DNA of 64,000 nt. Origin: Spirochaetota bacterium. Its GTDB lineage: Bacteria > Spirochaetota > UBA12135 > COTS27 > JAFLEE01. Location of the stretch: the NCBI GenBank assembly GCA_017302015.1, contig JAFLEE010000015.1, positions 16,176-80,175 of the forward strand. Reading direction: 5' to 3'. The position numbers and the translations under genes were made by a program. Under the pieces are notes generated by a model. The model saw nothing but the letters and a program-made list of their open reading frames with translations. It was not told the DNA's origin and ran no database searches. Shown one piece after another: positions 8,162-17,401 of this stretch; position 1 is the stretch's first letter, and each line of letters begins with the position of its first letter.

Positions 8162-9007
8162 TTATTTCTTCCAGGCGCTCTTCAGGATGTACTCGCCCAT
8201 CATCACGGTCTGGATCTTGCGCAGGGAGAGGAACGAGGTCACGGCGCGCAGGATGCGGACCATGTTCACCGGCAGCATGAGCGGGTTGCGGGCCCCGTAG
8301 AACAGGAACGGGTTGGAAACGTGCCGCGGGCTGGGCCACGCCTCGGCGACGATGCCCTCGAAGGGGGGCGCGCCCCGGGTGAGGGCCTCTTCGACCACGT
8401 TGCGGACGTAGCGCGTGCGGGGTTGGATCGATTCGGAGAGGGGCGACATGGCGCCGTGCCAGCGGCGGATCCACTCGGCGCGGGGGAGCTTGGCGGGGCG
8501 CTCCATGAGGGTCACCGCCACCACCCCGGGGGAGCGAACCCCGTCGGGCCAGTGCCGCGCCGCGGCGTGGGCGTTGTCGCCGTAATCCTTATAGACGCTC
8601 TCGGTGACGCGGTAGGCGGCGCTGGTGAAGCCCGTCTCGGCGACGGCCTTCTCGATGCGCCCATGGGCCGCCTTCGACTTCACCCAGAGGCAGAGTTTGG
8701 CGTCGGGCGCCGTTTTGCCGTAGAGGTTGGGCGCGGGGGACTTCACCGTGGTTTCGCCGTCTTTGCAATAGAGGGTGATGGCCGTGACCCCGGCGCCGCC
8801 GAGATGGGGCACCAGCACATCGAGGATCGCGCCCTTCACCTGCCGCGGCTCCCAAGTGCTCGGGGCCCAGAGCAGGTAGATGAGTTTCGTGGCCCCGGCG
8901 GCCACCGGCCCACGAGGGGCTGCCTTCTTCCCCCCTTTCGGGGCGGGTCGGCGGACGCCGGCCTTCTTCGCGGTTTTCCTGGCGGGAACCTTCTTCTTCT
9001 GGGCCAT
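8162..9007 (-). CDS. EthD-domain-like protein with Lys/Ala/Pro-rich N-terminus
   Basis: 281 residues. The first about 38 are a basic, low-complexity tail (MAQKKKVPARKTAKK...) like those of DNA- or membrane-associated bacterial proteins. The rest looks like two ferredoxin-like dimeric alpha/beta-barrel halves; KLIYLLWAPSTWEPRQVKG and VVAVTLMERPAKLPRAEWIR each resemble the opening of an EthD repeat (beta strand then 'W...H' helix: RWHGAMSPLSES). EthD-like proteins accompany cytochrome P450 or steroid-modifying operons, although their chemistry is poorly known. A GGAGGC ribosome site precedes the ATG. It lies between the 3-beta-HSD-like gene (25 bp upstream) and the 5-alpha-reductase-like gene (46 bp downstream). 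Assignment is from motif resemblance. Confidence 0.7.
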   Translation of the reverse strand: MAQKKKVPARKTAKKAGVRRPAPKGGKKAAPRGPVAAGATKLIYLLWAPSTWEPRQVKGAILDVLVPHLGGAGVTAITLYCKDGETTVKSPAPNLYGKTAPDAKLCLWVKSKAAHGRIEKAVAETGFTSAAYRVTESVYKDYGDNAHAAARHWPDGVRSPGVVAVTLMERPAKLPRAEWIRRWHGAMSPLSESIQPRTRYVRNVVEEALTRGAPPFEGIVAEAWPSPRHVSNPFLFYGARNPLMLPVNMVRILRAVTSFLSLRKIQTVMMGEYILKSAWKK

Positions 9008-9032
9008 GTTTCGCCTCCGGGCTATTGTCGCA

Positions 9033-10142
9033 TCAAGCTTTTTTCGCCAACGCTTCGGCGAGGACCCCGCGCGCCCACGGCAGGGCCTGCTCCATCCCGG
9101 CGCGGTGCTGGAGGACGGGACGGTAGCCCAGATCCCGGCGCGCCCGGTCGGTCTTGAAGGTGAAACTCGTGGTGAGGTTATGCACCTCGAGGCGGGACAT
9201 GGCCGGGCGGGGGCCGCCGAAGCGGTGGGTCCACTCGCCGATCCAGCCGATGAAATACATGAGGGACGCGGGCACCCGCCATTTCGGGAGCCGGTAGCCC
9301 AGGGCCTCGATCATCGGGCGGAACCATTGCCAGAGGTTCATGGGTTCCTCGTCGGTGACGAAATAGGCCTTACCGCCGACGAGGTCCGGCTTCGAGGCGA
9401 GTTTTTCCGCGGCGAGGAGTTCGGCGGAGACGACGTTCACGACATGGGTATTATCGGCGAGGCCCTTCCCGTCGCCGATGGTCGCCACCAGCTTCCCCCC
9501 GGCCAATTCCTGGATGACCCGCTTCATCATGTAGCAGCGCTCATCGGGCCCCCAGAGCCCCGCCGGGCGGATGGAGACGGTGCGCAGCCCGTCCTTCCCA
9601 TCGGCGGCGAGGACGGCCTTCTCGGCGAGGGCCTTGCTGGCGGCGTAGACGTCCAAGTACTTCTCCGTATAGGGCCGCCCCTCGTCCCCGCCGACGAGCG
9701 CTCCGCGGCTGAAGCACACCGTATTCGTGCTCGTGTAGACGAGGCGCCTCACCCGCGCCTCCCGGCAGGCGCGCAGCACGTTCTCCGTGCCCCCGAGATT
9801 GATGGCGAAGGTGCTCTCGCGAAGCGAAGGCTTCACCACCCCGAGGAGCGTCATGGCCACCGCCGTATGGAAGACGGTTTGGCAGCCCCGGGCCGCGCGG
9901 GACACCGAGGCGCCGTCGCGGATATCCCCCACGAACACCTTGATCCGCCGGTCCCGGGCGTACTCGGGCATCGGGCGCACATCGTGGGCGTGCACCACGT
10001 AGCCCCTTTCGCGCAGGGCGCGCACCAGGGCGTGGCCGAGGAAGCCGGCGGCCCCCGTCACGAGGCACGCCGGGCCGATGGGAACCTCGCGGGCGGGGGA
10101 GGCTTTGGCGCGTTTGGACTTGGGCGACTTTTTCGTTTTCAT
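9033..10142 (-). CDS. 3-beta-hydroxysteroid dehydrogenase/isomerase-like SDR
   Basis: 369 residues from the ATG at 10142; an upstream in-frame extension is non-conserved and lacks signals. A basic tail (MKTKKSPKSKRAKAS) precedes the extended-SDR Rossmann motif ACLVTGAAGFLGHALVRAL. The catalytic triad region is visible: TSTNTVCFSRG for the Ser and the YAASKALAEKAV stretch for Tyr-x3-Lys. SIRPAGLWGPDE is the usual family turn, and a hydrophobic segment (ASLMYFIGWIGEW) near residue 290 is characteristic of the 3-beta-HSD family. The enzymes oxidise a 3-beta-hydroxyl in sterols or related lipids. The basic tail resembles that of the next gene. TAAAAT lies 8 bp before the ATG with no ribosome site, implying leaderless translation of the operon's first gene. 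Confidence 0.85.
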   Translation of the reverse strand: MKTKKSPKSKRAKASPAREVPIGPACLVTGAAGFLGHALVRALRERGYVVHAHDVRPMPEYARDRRIKVFVGDIRDGASVSRAARGCQTVFHTAVAMTLLGVVKPSLRESTFAINLGGTENVLRACREARVRRLVYTSTNTVCFSRGALVGGDEGRPYTEKYLDVYAASKALAEKAVLAADGKDGLRTVSIRPAGLWGPDERCYMMKRVIQELAGGKLVATIGDGKGLADNTHVVNVVSAELLAAEKLASKPDLVGGKAYFVTDEEPMNLWQWFRPMIEALGYRLPKWRVPASLMYFIGWIGEWTHRFGGPRPAMSRLEVHNLTTSFTFKTDRARRDLGYRPVLQHRAGMEQALPWARGVLAEALAKKA

Positions 10143-10150
10143 GGGTCGCC

Positions 10151-10156
10151 ATTTTA
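10151..10156 (-). promoter_or_regulatory. Putative leaderless -10 element (TAAAAT) of the sterol-type operon
   Basis: TAAAAT on the minus strand ends 8 bp before the ATG at 10142. No Shine-Dalgarno sequence lies between, and no clear -35 box is seen. It supports the chosen start of the 3-beta-HSD-like gene. Confidence 0.5.
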
Positions 10157-10335
10157 CCCTCAGGCCCCGGGGCCTTTCCCGCCGACCCGGGGAAAGGGGA
10201 TGGATGCACCGCGGCAAAGCGCGTGGCGGCGCCGCGATGGTCTCGACGCCATCGATCCACGAACTCCGACCCATTCAATCCCAGAAACGCCATGCGGTTG
10301 ATCTTTCCCGGCGAACCGGGTACGCTCCTCACTCC

Positions 10336-10764
10336 ATGGCCCTGCGGCGCCCCTCCCCCATGAAACGATTTCTCTTCCCTACGGGCCTATTCCTTTTGGC
10401 CTTCTCCACCCTGGTCTTCTTCGCCCTCTTTTCCATCCCGCTTTGGCCGGTTTCGGGGGGACGCAAGGCCGCCTTCGCCGGGATCGGCTTCGCGGTCGCC
10501 GAGGCGACCTGGTGGATCGGAACGGCGCTCGTCGGGCCCGCGCTTTTCGCGAAGTACAAAAGATTTCTTTCGCCGGCCGCCTGGTTCCGGCGGGGCTCGC
10601 CCCCACCCTGTCGGCCATCGCGCCGAGGCGTGTTCCGACGGCCATCTCCCGCGCGATTCCCCCTGCACAGACGCCTCCCGCCCCGTCCACCATTGTTATT
10701 TCCCGGGTTTCGGGTTAGCTTTGGGCGTAGTCATGGGGCCCGTCGCGCGGGCCCCGTCCCCTAG
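10336..10764 (+). CDS. Small two-helix membrane protein resembling 'transporter suffix domain' proteins, with odd C-terminal extension
   Basis: 142 residues from the ATG at 10336, or 134 from the ATG at 10360. Two hydrophobic helices (FLLAFSTLVFFALFSIPLW and FAVAEATWWIGTALVGPALF) are followed by AKYKRFLSPAAWFRR. This layout, ending 'KY+.yL.P..WF++', is that of small proteins annotated as transporter suffix domain. Those normally stop right after the WF motif. Here the frame continues for some 60 more residues rich in Pro, Arg and Ser with no recognisable fold, so the tail may be an artefact of a lost stop codon or a frameshift. TACGCT lies 9 bp before the first ATG. The next gene starts 10 bp after the stop. 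Confidence 0.55.
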   Translation: MALRRPSPMKRFLFPTGLFLLAFSTLVFFALFSIPLWPVSGGRKAAFAGIGFAVAEATWWIGTALVGPALFAKYKRFLSPAAWFRRGSPPPCRPSRRGVFRRPSPARFPLHRRLPPRPPLLFPGFRVSFGRSHGARRAGPVP

Positions 10765-10773
10765 GAAGCCTCC

Positions 10774-11907
10774 ATGGCCGAAGCCCTGCCCCCAAGCGCC
10801 GTGCGAGCGGAACCCTCGGCCGAGGAACTCCTCGCCCTCATCTTCCGCTACATCGCCCGCATCCCCGCCGAGCGCGACCTCGACCGCCTGCTCGTGCTCT
10901 TCGCCGACCTGGGCCGGGAATTGGTGACGGCCAGTTCCTGTACGCTGTGGCTCATCGACCGCGAGAGGGGCCAGCTGTGGAGCAAGGTCTCCCACCAACT
11001 CGGGCGGGTCACGATCCCCCTCACCTCGGGGATCGCCGGCGAGGTGGCGCGCAGCGGGAAGGCGATCCTCCTCAACGACCCCTACGGCGACCCGCGCTTC
11101 GACCCCGAGATCGACCGCCGCTACCAATTCCGCACCGAGAACCTCCTCGCCCTCCCCATCATGAGCGCCCGGGGCGACGTCATGGGCGTCTTCCAGGCCG
11201 TCAATAAGCTCACCCCCGAGGGCGCCTTCAACCCGCGCGACCTCGAGCGCTTCCAACTCGCGGCCACCTACACGGCCATGGAACTCGAGGCCGCCATCCT
11301 CCACGACGAGATGGAGAACTCCGAGCGCGAGATCATCCTCACCCTGGCCGAGACCGGGGAACTCCGCTCGAAGGAGACGGGCCAGCACGTCAACCGGGTC
11401 GCCGAGTACTCGGGCATCCTCGGCGGCAAATGCGGCCTGCCCGCCGACGAGGTCGAACGCCTGAAGCGCGCCGCCCCCCTCCACGACATCGGCAAGATCG
11501 CCATCCCCGACGCGATCCTCCTCAAGCCCGGCCCCCTCACCGGGAACGAGATGGAGACCATCCGCACCCATGCCGACCTCGGCTTCGAGATCCTGCGCCA
11601 TTCCGACCGGCGCATCCTCAAGGCCGCGGCGATCATCGCCAGCCAGCACCACGAAAAATGGGACGGCACCGGCTACCCGAAGCGCCTCGCCGGGGAGCAG
11701 ATCCACCTCTACGGCCGCATCGTCGCCGTGGCCGACGTCTTCGACGCGCTCGGCAGCGACCGCTGCTACAAGAAGGCCTGGCCCCACGAGAAGATCCTGG
11801 ACTACCTGAGGGAACAATCGGGCAAGCATTTCGACCCGGCCCTCGTGAAGATCTTCCTCGACAACCTCGACCTGTTCCTCGCGGTGCGCGACCGCCACCG
11901 GGACTGA
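10774..11907 (+). CDS. GAF / HD-GYP domain protein, probable cyclic-di-GMP phosphodiesterase
   Basis: 377 residues. Residues about 30-185 form a GAF sensor domain (SSCTLWLIDRERGQLW, then PLTSGIAGEVARSGKAIL). Residues about 200-370 are an HD-GYP domain with all diagnostic motifs: HDIGK at H237-D238, the HHEKWDGTGYP block with G300-Y301-P302, and AVADVFDALGSDRCYKKAW for the last metal ligand. HD-GYP proteins hydrolyse cyclic di-GMP in the cytoplasm, lowering it in response to a GAF-bound ligand, and so affect motility, adhesion and secretion. A ribosome site (AGGAAG) precedes the ATG. The gene converges with the GH20 gene. Confidence 0.95.
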   Translation: MAEALPPSAVRAEPSAEELLALIFRYIARIPAERDLDRLLVLFADLGRELVTASSCTLWLIDRERGQLWSKVSHQLGRVTIPLTSGIAGEVARSGKAILLNDPYGDPRFDPEIDRRYQFRTENLLALPIMSARGDVMGVFQAVNKLTPEGAFNPRDLERFQLAATYTAMELEAAILHDEMENSEREIILTLAETGELRSKETGQHVNRVAEYSGILGGKCGLPADEVERLKRAAPLHDIGKIAIPDAILLKPGPLTGNEMETIRTHADLGFEILRHSDRRILKAAAIIASQHHEKWDGTGYPKRLAGEQIHLYGRIVAVADVFDALGSDRCYKKAWPHEKILDYLREQSGKHFDPALVKIFLDNLDLFLAVRDRHRD

Positions 11908-11911
11908 GAAA

Positions 11912-11929
11912 GCGGGGGAGTCTCCCCGC
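11912..11929 (+). terminator. GC-rich hairpin after the HD-GYP gene
   Basis: GCGGGG and CCCCGC can pair around a six-base loop, starting 5 bp after the stop codon at 11907. No U tract follows, so it would be an imperfect intrinsic terminator or a transcript-end stabiliser in this convergent gap. Confidence 0.35.
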
Positions 11930-12062
11930 ACCGGCCTATTCCCCTTCCCGCAGCGTTCATCTCGGCGAGCGGCGCCCATACAGACCCAGGGCGGGTCGAA
12001 AGGCGCCGAGCGGGCCCCGGATGGACCCGAGCGCCTCCGAGGCTCGGCGATTTCGAGCGGCG

Positions 12063-15000
12063 CTATTTCGTCCGTTCCACCGTGAGCGCCAGGAGCGCCG
12101 GGACCACCTCGACCTTGGCCCTCGAGACCGCCCGGATGAGCGATATCGAGCGCACCTTATCCTGCGGCCGGGGATTGGCGAACTCCACCTGCTGCACGGC
12201 CAAGTCGGCGTCGTCCGGATTGCGGGCCGTGAGGGCGCGGGTCGCGCCCGTCCACACCCAGCGCGCGGCGTAGAGGTAGCGCTGGAGCGGGTGGGCGTCG
12301 TAGACGGTGATGTTGTGGAACAGGAAGAGGGGAATCTCGTGGGAGGATCCGTCCTCGTATTCCAGGCGGTAGCGGCCGACGACGAAGCCCCGGTCGTCAT
12401 CGATGAGGCTGTAATTGCCCTCGAAGAACGGGCGCTGCGCCTCCTTGGCGATGTGCACCGTATGCAGCGCCGTAAAGGAGCTGATGCGCGCCCCCACCGC
12501 GATGGGCTTGGCTTCCCCGGGGATCTTCGCCTCGTAGGCCCTTCCCCCGAGGGCGAAGGGGACGCCCCCGATGTCCCCGGGCTTGGCGGGGAACGAGGAA
12601 AAGTCGTATTCCAGGCCGAGCCCGAAGAGGGCCGGGCCCCGCGCGGCGTCGAGGGACGCATTGGCCACGGGGGTGAGGTCGACGGGCGCGAACACGCCCG
12701 ACCCATTGCGTCGGTCCGGCTCCTGGAGCGCCCGGACGAGGTGGTTCCCCCATTTGGCCGCCTTCACGAAATGTTTCATCCGGGCGTCGGCCTTGTTCCA
12801 AAAATTGCCCCCGGCGAACGCGACCATGAGGTGATTGTACTCGTGGTCGACCTCCATGCGCCCGGAGGACCACGGGCGGTTCCCCCCGAGGAGGGCCAGC
12901 ACGTCGCCGCGATTGGAGATGAGCGCGTAGTCGTCGAAGAAATGGTCGGCCTGGTTCTGCGCGTAGCCCGTCTCGCCGCGGATGAACGGGAAGCCGAGGT
13001 CGACGAATGGCTTGATCGGGTTGGGATCCTGGTACCACCAGTTCATGATCGTGATGTCGCGGGGGATGCGCGGCACGATTTCGCGCACCTGGTGCTCGCC
13101 CCCCCCCGAATTGCCCTGGGATGAGCATGTCGTTCCAGATGATCATCTTGCGCCCCTTGCTCTTCAGGTACGCGTTGACTTTGACGATCCACTCCAGGAA
13201 GAGTTCGCGCTTGGGGACGCCCGGGAACAGGCGGTCTTCGGGCTTGAGCAGGTGGTCCTTCCACCAGACCTCGTCGCAATGCGCGTGGAAATAGGGCGAG
13301 GGCAGGAGTTCCATGAGTTCATCGTAGCAATCGATGACGATCCGCTCGACCCCGGGGTGGCGGGTGTTCAGGACATCGGTGCGAAGCGGTTTCCCGGTGG
13401 CGTCCACGGGGGGATTGGCGCAGAAGGCGGGGTAGGCCTTGGTCAGCCACCGGGCGTGCCCCGGCGTGTTGAGCGCGGGGATCACGTCGGAGATGTAGTG
13501 CTGTCGGGCGAAGGCGGCGAGCTCGCGGATCTCGGCCTTGGTGAAGGGGGGATTGACGGGCTTCTCGGCCAAGGCCGCGGTGATCTCGGGGTGGCGCTCG
13601 TACTCCACGACGCCGTCGAAGTCGATGAAAAGGGTGTTGTAGCGGTTCCCCGCGACGTAGCGGTAGATGAAATCCTTGAGGCTCGCCAGGGAGGCCTTCC
13701 CGTTCATGGCGTACACGTAGCCCGAGAGGTTGATCATCAAGCCCCGTAAGGGCAGGTCGGCCCCGTCTTGGATGGAGACGGCCCTCGCTTGGACGCGCCC
13801 CCCCCGCGGGGTCGATGCTTGGATGAGTTGGAGCAGCGTGCGCACCCCGTAATAGAGGCCGCTCTCGCTGTCCGCCGCCAAGCGGATCCCCGCGGGATCG
13901 ACCTCCAATCGGTAGCCGTCGCGCCGGGGTTGGGCCCCGGGCTCCACGGCGAGGGACACCGCCGCGGTGGCCGCATCGGAATCCACCGCTTCCAGGCCCC
14001 ATTGCTCGCCCATCTTCTGGCGGAACAATTCGGCAGGGAATTTCTTGGCGGAAGGAGCGACATGAAGCGTAAACCGCTGCTCGAGCCGCGCCGCGCCGGC
14101 CTTCCACTCCGCCTTTTGGGGCCGGGGCCAGAGCATGATTTCGGAGGCGGGCATGGGCTCCACCGACGGCGAGACCGCGGTGCGCGCGCAATAATAGCCC
14201 GCATAGGCCCCGGTCGCCTTATCGGTGAAGAGGGCCGAGAGGGTGGCATCGCCCCGGCCTTGGATGCGGCCCTTGTCGGCCCGAAAAAGGAGGGACGGGC
14301 TGCCTGCATCCAAAACCCCGCTTAGATGTTGGGGAGGCAACTCGGGCAGCTGGAGATCGAAGGCGACGGAGAGCGCCCCGTGCGGGCCGCCGGCCTCGAG
14401 GAGGATTCCCAGGCTGTCTTTTTCGTGGCTAGCCCGGGCGCGGAGGTCCAATGGCCGGAACCCCGCCGGCAGGGCGTTCTCGAGGAAGACGACGCGGCCA
14501 TAATTCTCGCTGTCGCTGTGCTTGAGCGTTGCCCAGGCGGAATGCTCCACTATTTTGTCGGAATCGCCGTAGGTGATCCGCTTGAAGTTGAGTTTCCACG
14601 CCGACTTGGCGGCGGGCCGGGGGGCGTCCAAGCCGGCGTAGGGGATCTCCATCTCCACCGACCAGGCGCCCTTTCCGGCGCGGGCCTTGGCGCGCACGGC
14701 GGGGTTCCAATTCAGTTCCGCCGCCGTGATTTTGCGCTGGTCGAATAGCACACCGGCGGCATTCACGTCGATCTGGTAATAGGCGCCCCGGGGGTCGTCC
14801 GATGGGCTGTAGAAGAACTCGAGGCAATCGTCGAGGTAGACGTTCTGGTCGCGCTCCCGGACGGTGACCCGGGGCGCCATGCCCTCGGGCATCTGCAGCC
14901 GCGCGCCGATCCAGAGCGAGGCCTCTCCCCAGGCGAGTTTCACTTCGGTGGCGTACTTCGGGGGCTTGGCATCGGGGACGGAGACCTGGCCATCGCGACC

Positions 15001-16224
15001 CCGCAGGCCGAGGGCGATTGGCGGGATGGGCGCCCAGAAAGCATCCCCGAGGTCTCCGTCGAGGACCGGGGCGAGAGAACCGACCGGGGAAGCGAGGTGG
15101 TTGGCCAGCGGCGTGAGGGAGGGTCTCTTTTCCCGGACCGCCGCCTCGACGCCGGAGAGCAGGATCTGGATCCCCCCCTCCAGGATGAACGTCGCCTCGC
15201 GCATCGAATACAGGTCGGGTGGGAACTGGGTGAGGAGGGACCGGAGATCCCCCGCGCTGACCTCGTAGCGCCGCCATTCTTTGTCGAGGGTCGTGAAGCT
15301 CGCCCCGGCGATGGTCTTCTGGCCGTTCTGGTCGTTGCATTCGAAACGGAAATGGATGCGGGTTCCGGCCTGGCCTTCGACCATGCGGTACCAGAACCCC
15401 AAACTCTCGAGATAATAGTCGCCGAGCGCCGAGACCATTTCGGGATCGATCCGGCGCGTGAGGATGAGGTTCTGCCCGGCCTGGGAGGCTTCTTGGCGCC
15501 CGTAATCCACCCGCATCGCGGAGGTGCCCGGGTCCTTCCCGCCGACCCGGGCGAGGGCGGCCCGATTGTTCGCGTGCGTCGAGAATCTCCACGCCGAGAG
15601 CGCCGCGTCGTCTTCGAGGGGCGCGAGCATGGCGCGCCCGGCTTCGACGCGGAGCTTTCCCGGTTTCGCGTTCGGGGCCGCCAGGGGGCCCACGGTCGGC
15701 GCGGGCGCCGAAGCGTTCTCGCACCGGAACTCATAGGCATCCTTCACCTCGGCCGAGGTCCATTCCGCCACCGCCTTTCGGTCCGGGCCATAGAGCCGCG
15801 CCACCAAGGGAACCAGGCGCTCCTTGCAACAGGACCTCCGGTTGTAGACGACGACCGACTTGATGTTCACGGGGACCGCCCACTCGAGTTGCCACCACGG
15901 CGCCCCATCGCCCTCGGCCGTATGGGTGAAATTATTCTTATCGCCATCGAGGGCCAACCCCGGCCCATAGGCGCCGAGTTGAGAATTCTGGGCGGCCTTC
16001 CCGGTCGACGCGATATTTTGTCCCCGGTCGTCCCAAACCTCGATTTCGGCCAGGGAAAGGGTGCGCCGGGGACCGGGCAGCTCGATCCGTAGGACGAGGG
16101 CCGCCTTGACGACATCGGAGCCCTCGGCGCGCACGGCCTGGAATCCCCAGATCGCTGTCAGGGAAAGGACGGCCATGAGAAAACGCGCGCGGAACGCGCC
16201 GCCGGGCTGCTTAGGTTGATTCAT
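12063..16224 (-). CDS. Secreted multidomain GH20 beta-N-acetylhexosaminidase-like protein, interrupted by a +1 frameshift
   Basis: Signal peptide (MAVLSLTAIWGFQAVRAEG, about residues 17-35), F5/8-type-C-like carbohydrate-binding domain (about 38-165), CBM9-like beta-sandwich (about 368-581), GH20 N-terminal alpha/beta domain (about 696-820) and GH20 TIM barrel from about 825. The catalytic Asp-Glu pair is D984-E985 in HAHCDEVWW, and IPALNTPGHA matches the family's 'IP.id.PGH'. The frame changes in a run of nine G (13099-13107, C on the plus strand). Eight G would join QFGGG to EHQVREIVPRIPRD and give one intact 1386-residue protein; as written, the frame runs on to a stop at 12397. GH20 enzymes remove terminal GlcNAc or GalNAc residues outside the cell. 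TAAGAT lies 6 bp before the ATG. Confidence 0.85.
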
Positions 16225-16230
16225 GGGGGA

Positions 16231-16236
16231 ATCTTA
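16231..16236 (-). promoter_or_regulatory. Putative leaderless -10 element (TAAGAT) of the GH20 gene
   Basis: TAAGAT on the minus strand is separated from the ATG at 16224 by TCCCCC only. There is no ribosome site. The remaining 280 bp up to the AraC gene hold nothing I recognise. Confidence 0.5.
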
Positions 16237-16513
16237 CTTCGCAGCCCCCCGATTTTCAATTAGGCGGGAACCCCAACAAAGGCGCCGCCTCGCGAATGAG
16301 GGGGGGTGCCCCGCCCATGGCAAGGCGTAAAGTCCGGTAAAACACCAGGTTTCCGCCCGGTTTTCACGAACCCGATGCCAAACATCCGCCCGTGCGATTG
16401 CGAAAAAGAGAAAGCAATTCCGAAAATGTGCATGCCGGATAAGCCGAAGCCTCCCACGGCGGCTCGGTCCATCCCCCCCCCCGACCTCCTCGAACCTTAT
16501 GGTTGGAATCGCC

Positions 16514-17401
16514 CTATCCCGAGTATTTCCGGCGGTAGAACATCGGCGACACGCCGCCGTACTTCTTGAAAAAACGGGAGAAATGGCTCTCCCGCTGGAA
16601 GCCGAGACCGTGGGCGACGGCCTTCACCGTGGCCTCGGGCTTGAGGAGGCGCCGGGCGGACTCCTTGAAGACGGCGTGCTCGACAAATTTTTTGATGCTC
16701 ATCCCCATGTCCGCCTTGAAGAGGGAGGAGAGGTAATAGTCGGACATCCCCGACTTCGCGGAGAGTTCCCGGATGGAGAGCCCGATGGAGAGATGCTGGT
16801 GGATGGTGGCGATGAGCGCCTGGTGCTTCCCGAAGACCGCCAGGCGGTCGGCATCGAGGCACTGGTCGTGGGTTTCGAGGTAGGCGTTCACGGCGCCGAA
16901 GGCGGCTTGGCCCAGGGCGCTGGCGGAGGCGAGTAGGTGGCGCGCGTCGCGCTTCAGGTCGGGCCATTTCATGGACCGCAGGCGCATCGGTTTTTTCCCG
17001 CGATAGAACCCGAGGATCTCCTCGTTGGCGTAAGCGAAGGCGTTGAAATCGACCCAGAATTTAGACACGGAAAGGCAGGCGCACCGCAGGGGGAGCCCGG
17101 CGGGCAGGAACCAAGTCTCGCCCGCGGATAAAACCGTCTGGTCGGTCCCCGACCAGACGGTGATGCGGCCGGACTCGATGCGCCAAATGCGGTTCACCTC
17201 GCAACGATCCAGGTAATAGCGTTCCCAATCCCATTCGCGGCCCAACTCGGCCCACCCCGCCGAATGGAGCTTAAACGCCAGGGGTCCGACCAAGTCCACG
17301 GGATGCCGCTCGAGCCTTCCGGTTCCCATCGACGCGCCTGGCTTCGATTTACTCCTGGGGGCCAAAGCGGAAGAATGCAGGCGGTCCGATTCGATGCTCA
17401 C
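16514..17401 (-). CDS. AraC family transcriptional regulator (second gene of a coupled pair)
   Basis: 295 residues. It starts with GTG at 17401, and this GTG overlaps the TGA of the upstream regulator (GTGA); CCGGAG stands just before. The N-terminal region (about residues 30-170) looks like a cupin-type sensor with RIWRIESGRITVWSG and LSAGETWFLPAG. The C-terminal helix-turn-helix pair spans about 195-290: LSIRELSAKSGMSDYYLSSL and VKAVAHGLGFQRESHFSRFF, ending FKKYGGVSPMFYRRKY. It is likely to control the GH20 gene that follows on the same strand (289 bp further) or the divergent 18325 operon. The ligand is unknown. Confidence 0.92.
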   Translation of the reverse strand: MSIESDRLHSSALAPRSKSKPGASMGTGRLERHPVDLVGPLAFKLHSAGWAELGREWDWERYYLDRCEVNRIWRIESGRITVWSGTDQTVLSAGETWFLPAGLPLRCACLSVSKFWVDFNAFAYANEEILGFYRGKKPMRLRSMKWPDLKRDARHLLASASALGQAAFGAVNAYLETHDQCLDADRLAVFGKHQALIATIHQHLSIGLSIRELSAKSGMSDYYLSSLFKADMGMSIKKFVEHAVFKESARRLLKPEATVKAVAHGLGFQRESHFSRFFKKYGGVSPMFYRRKYSG

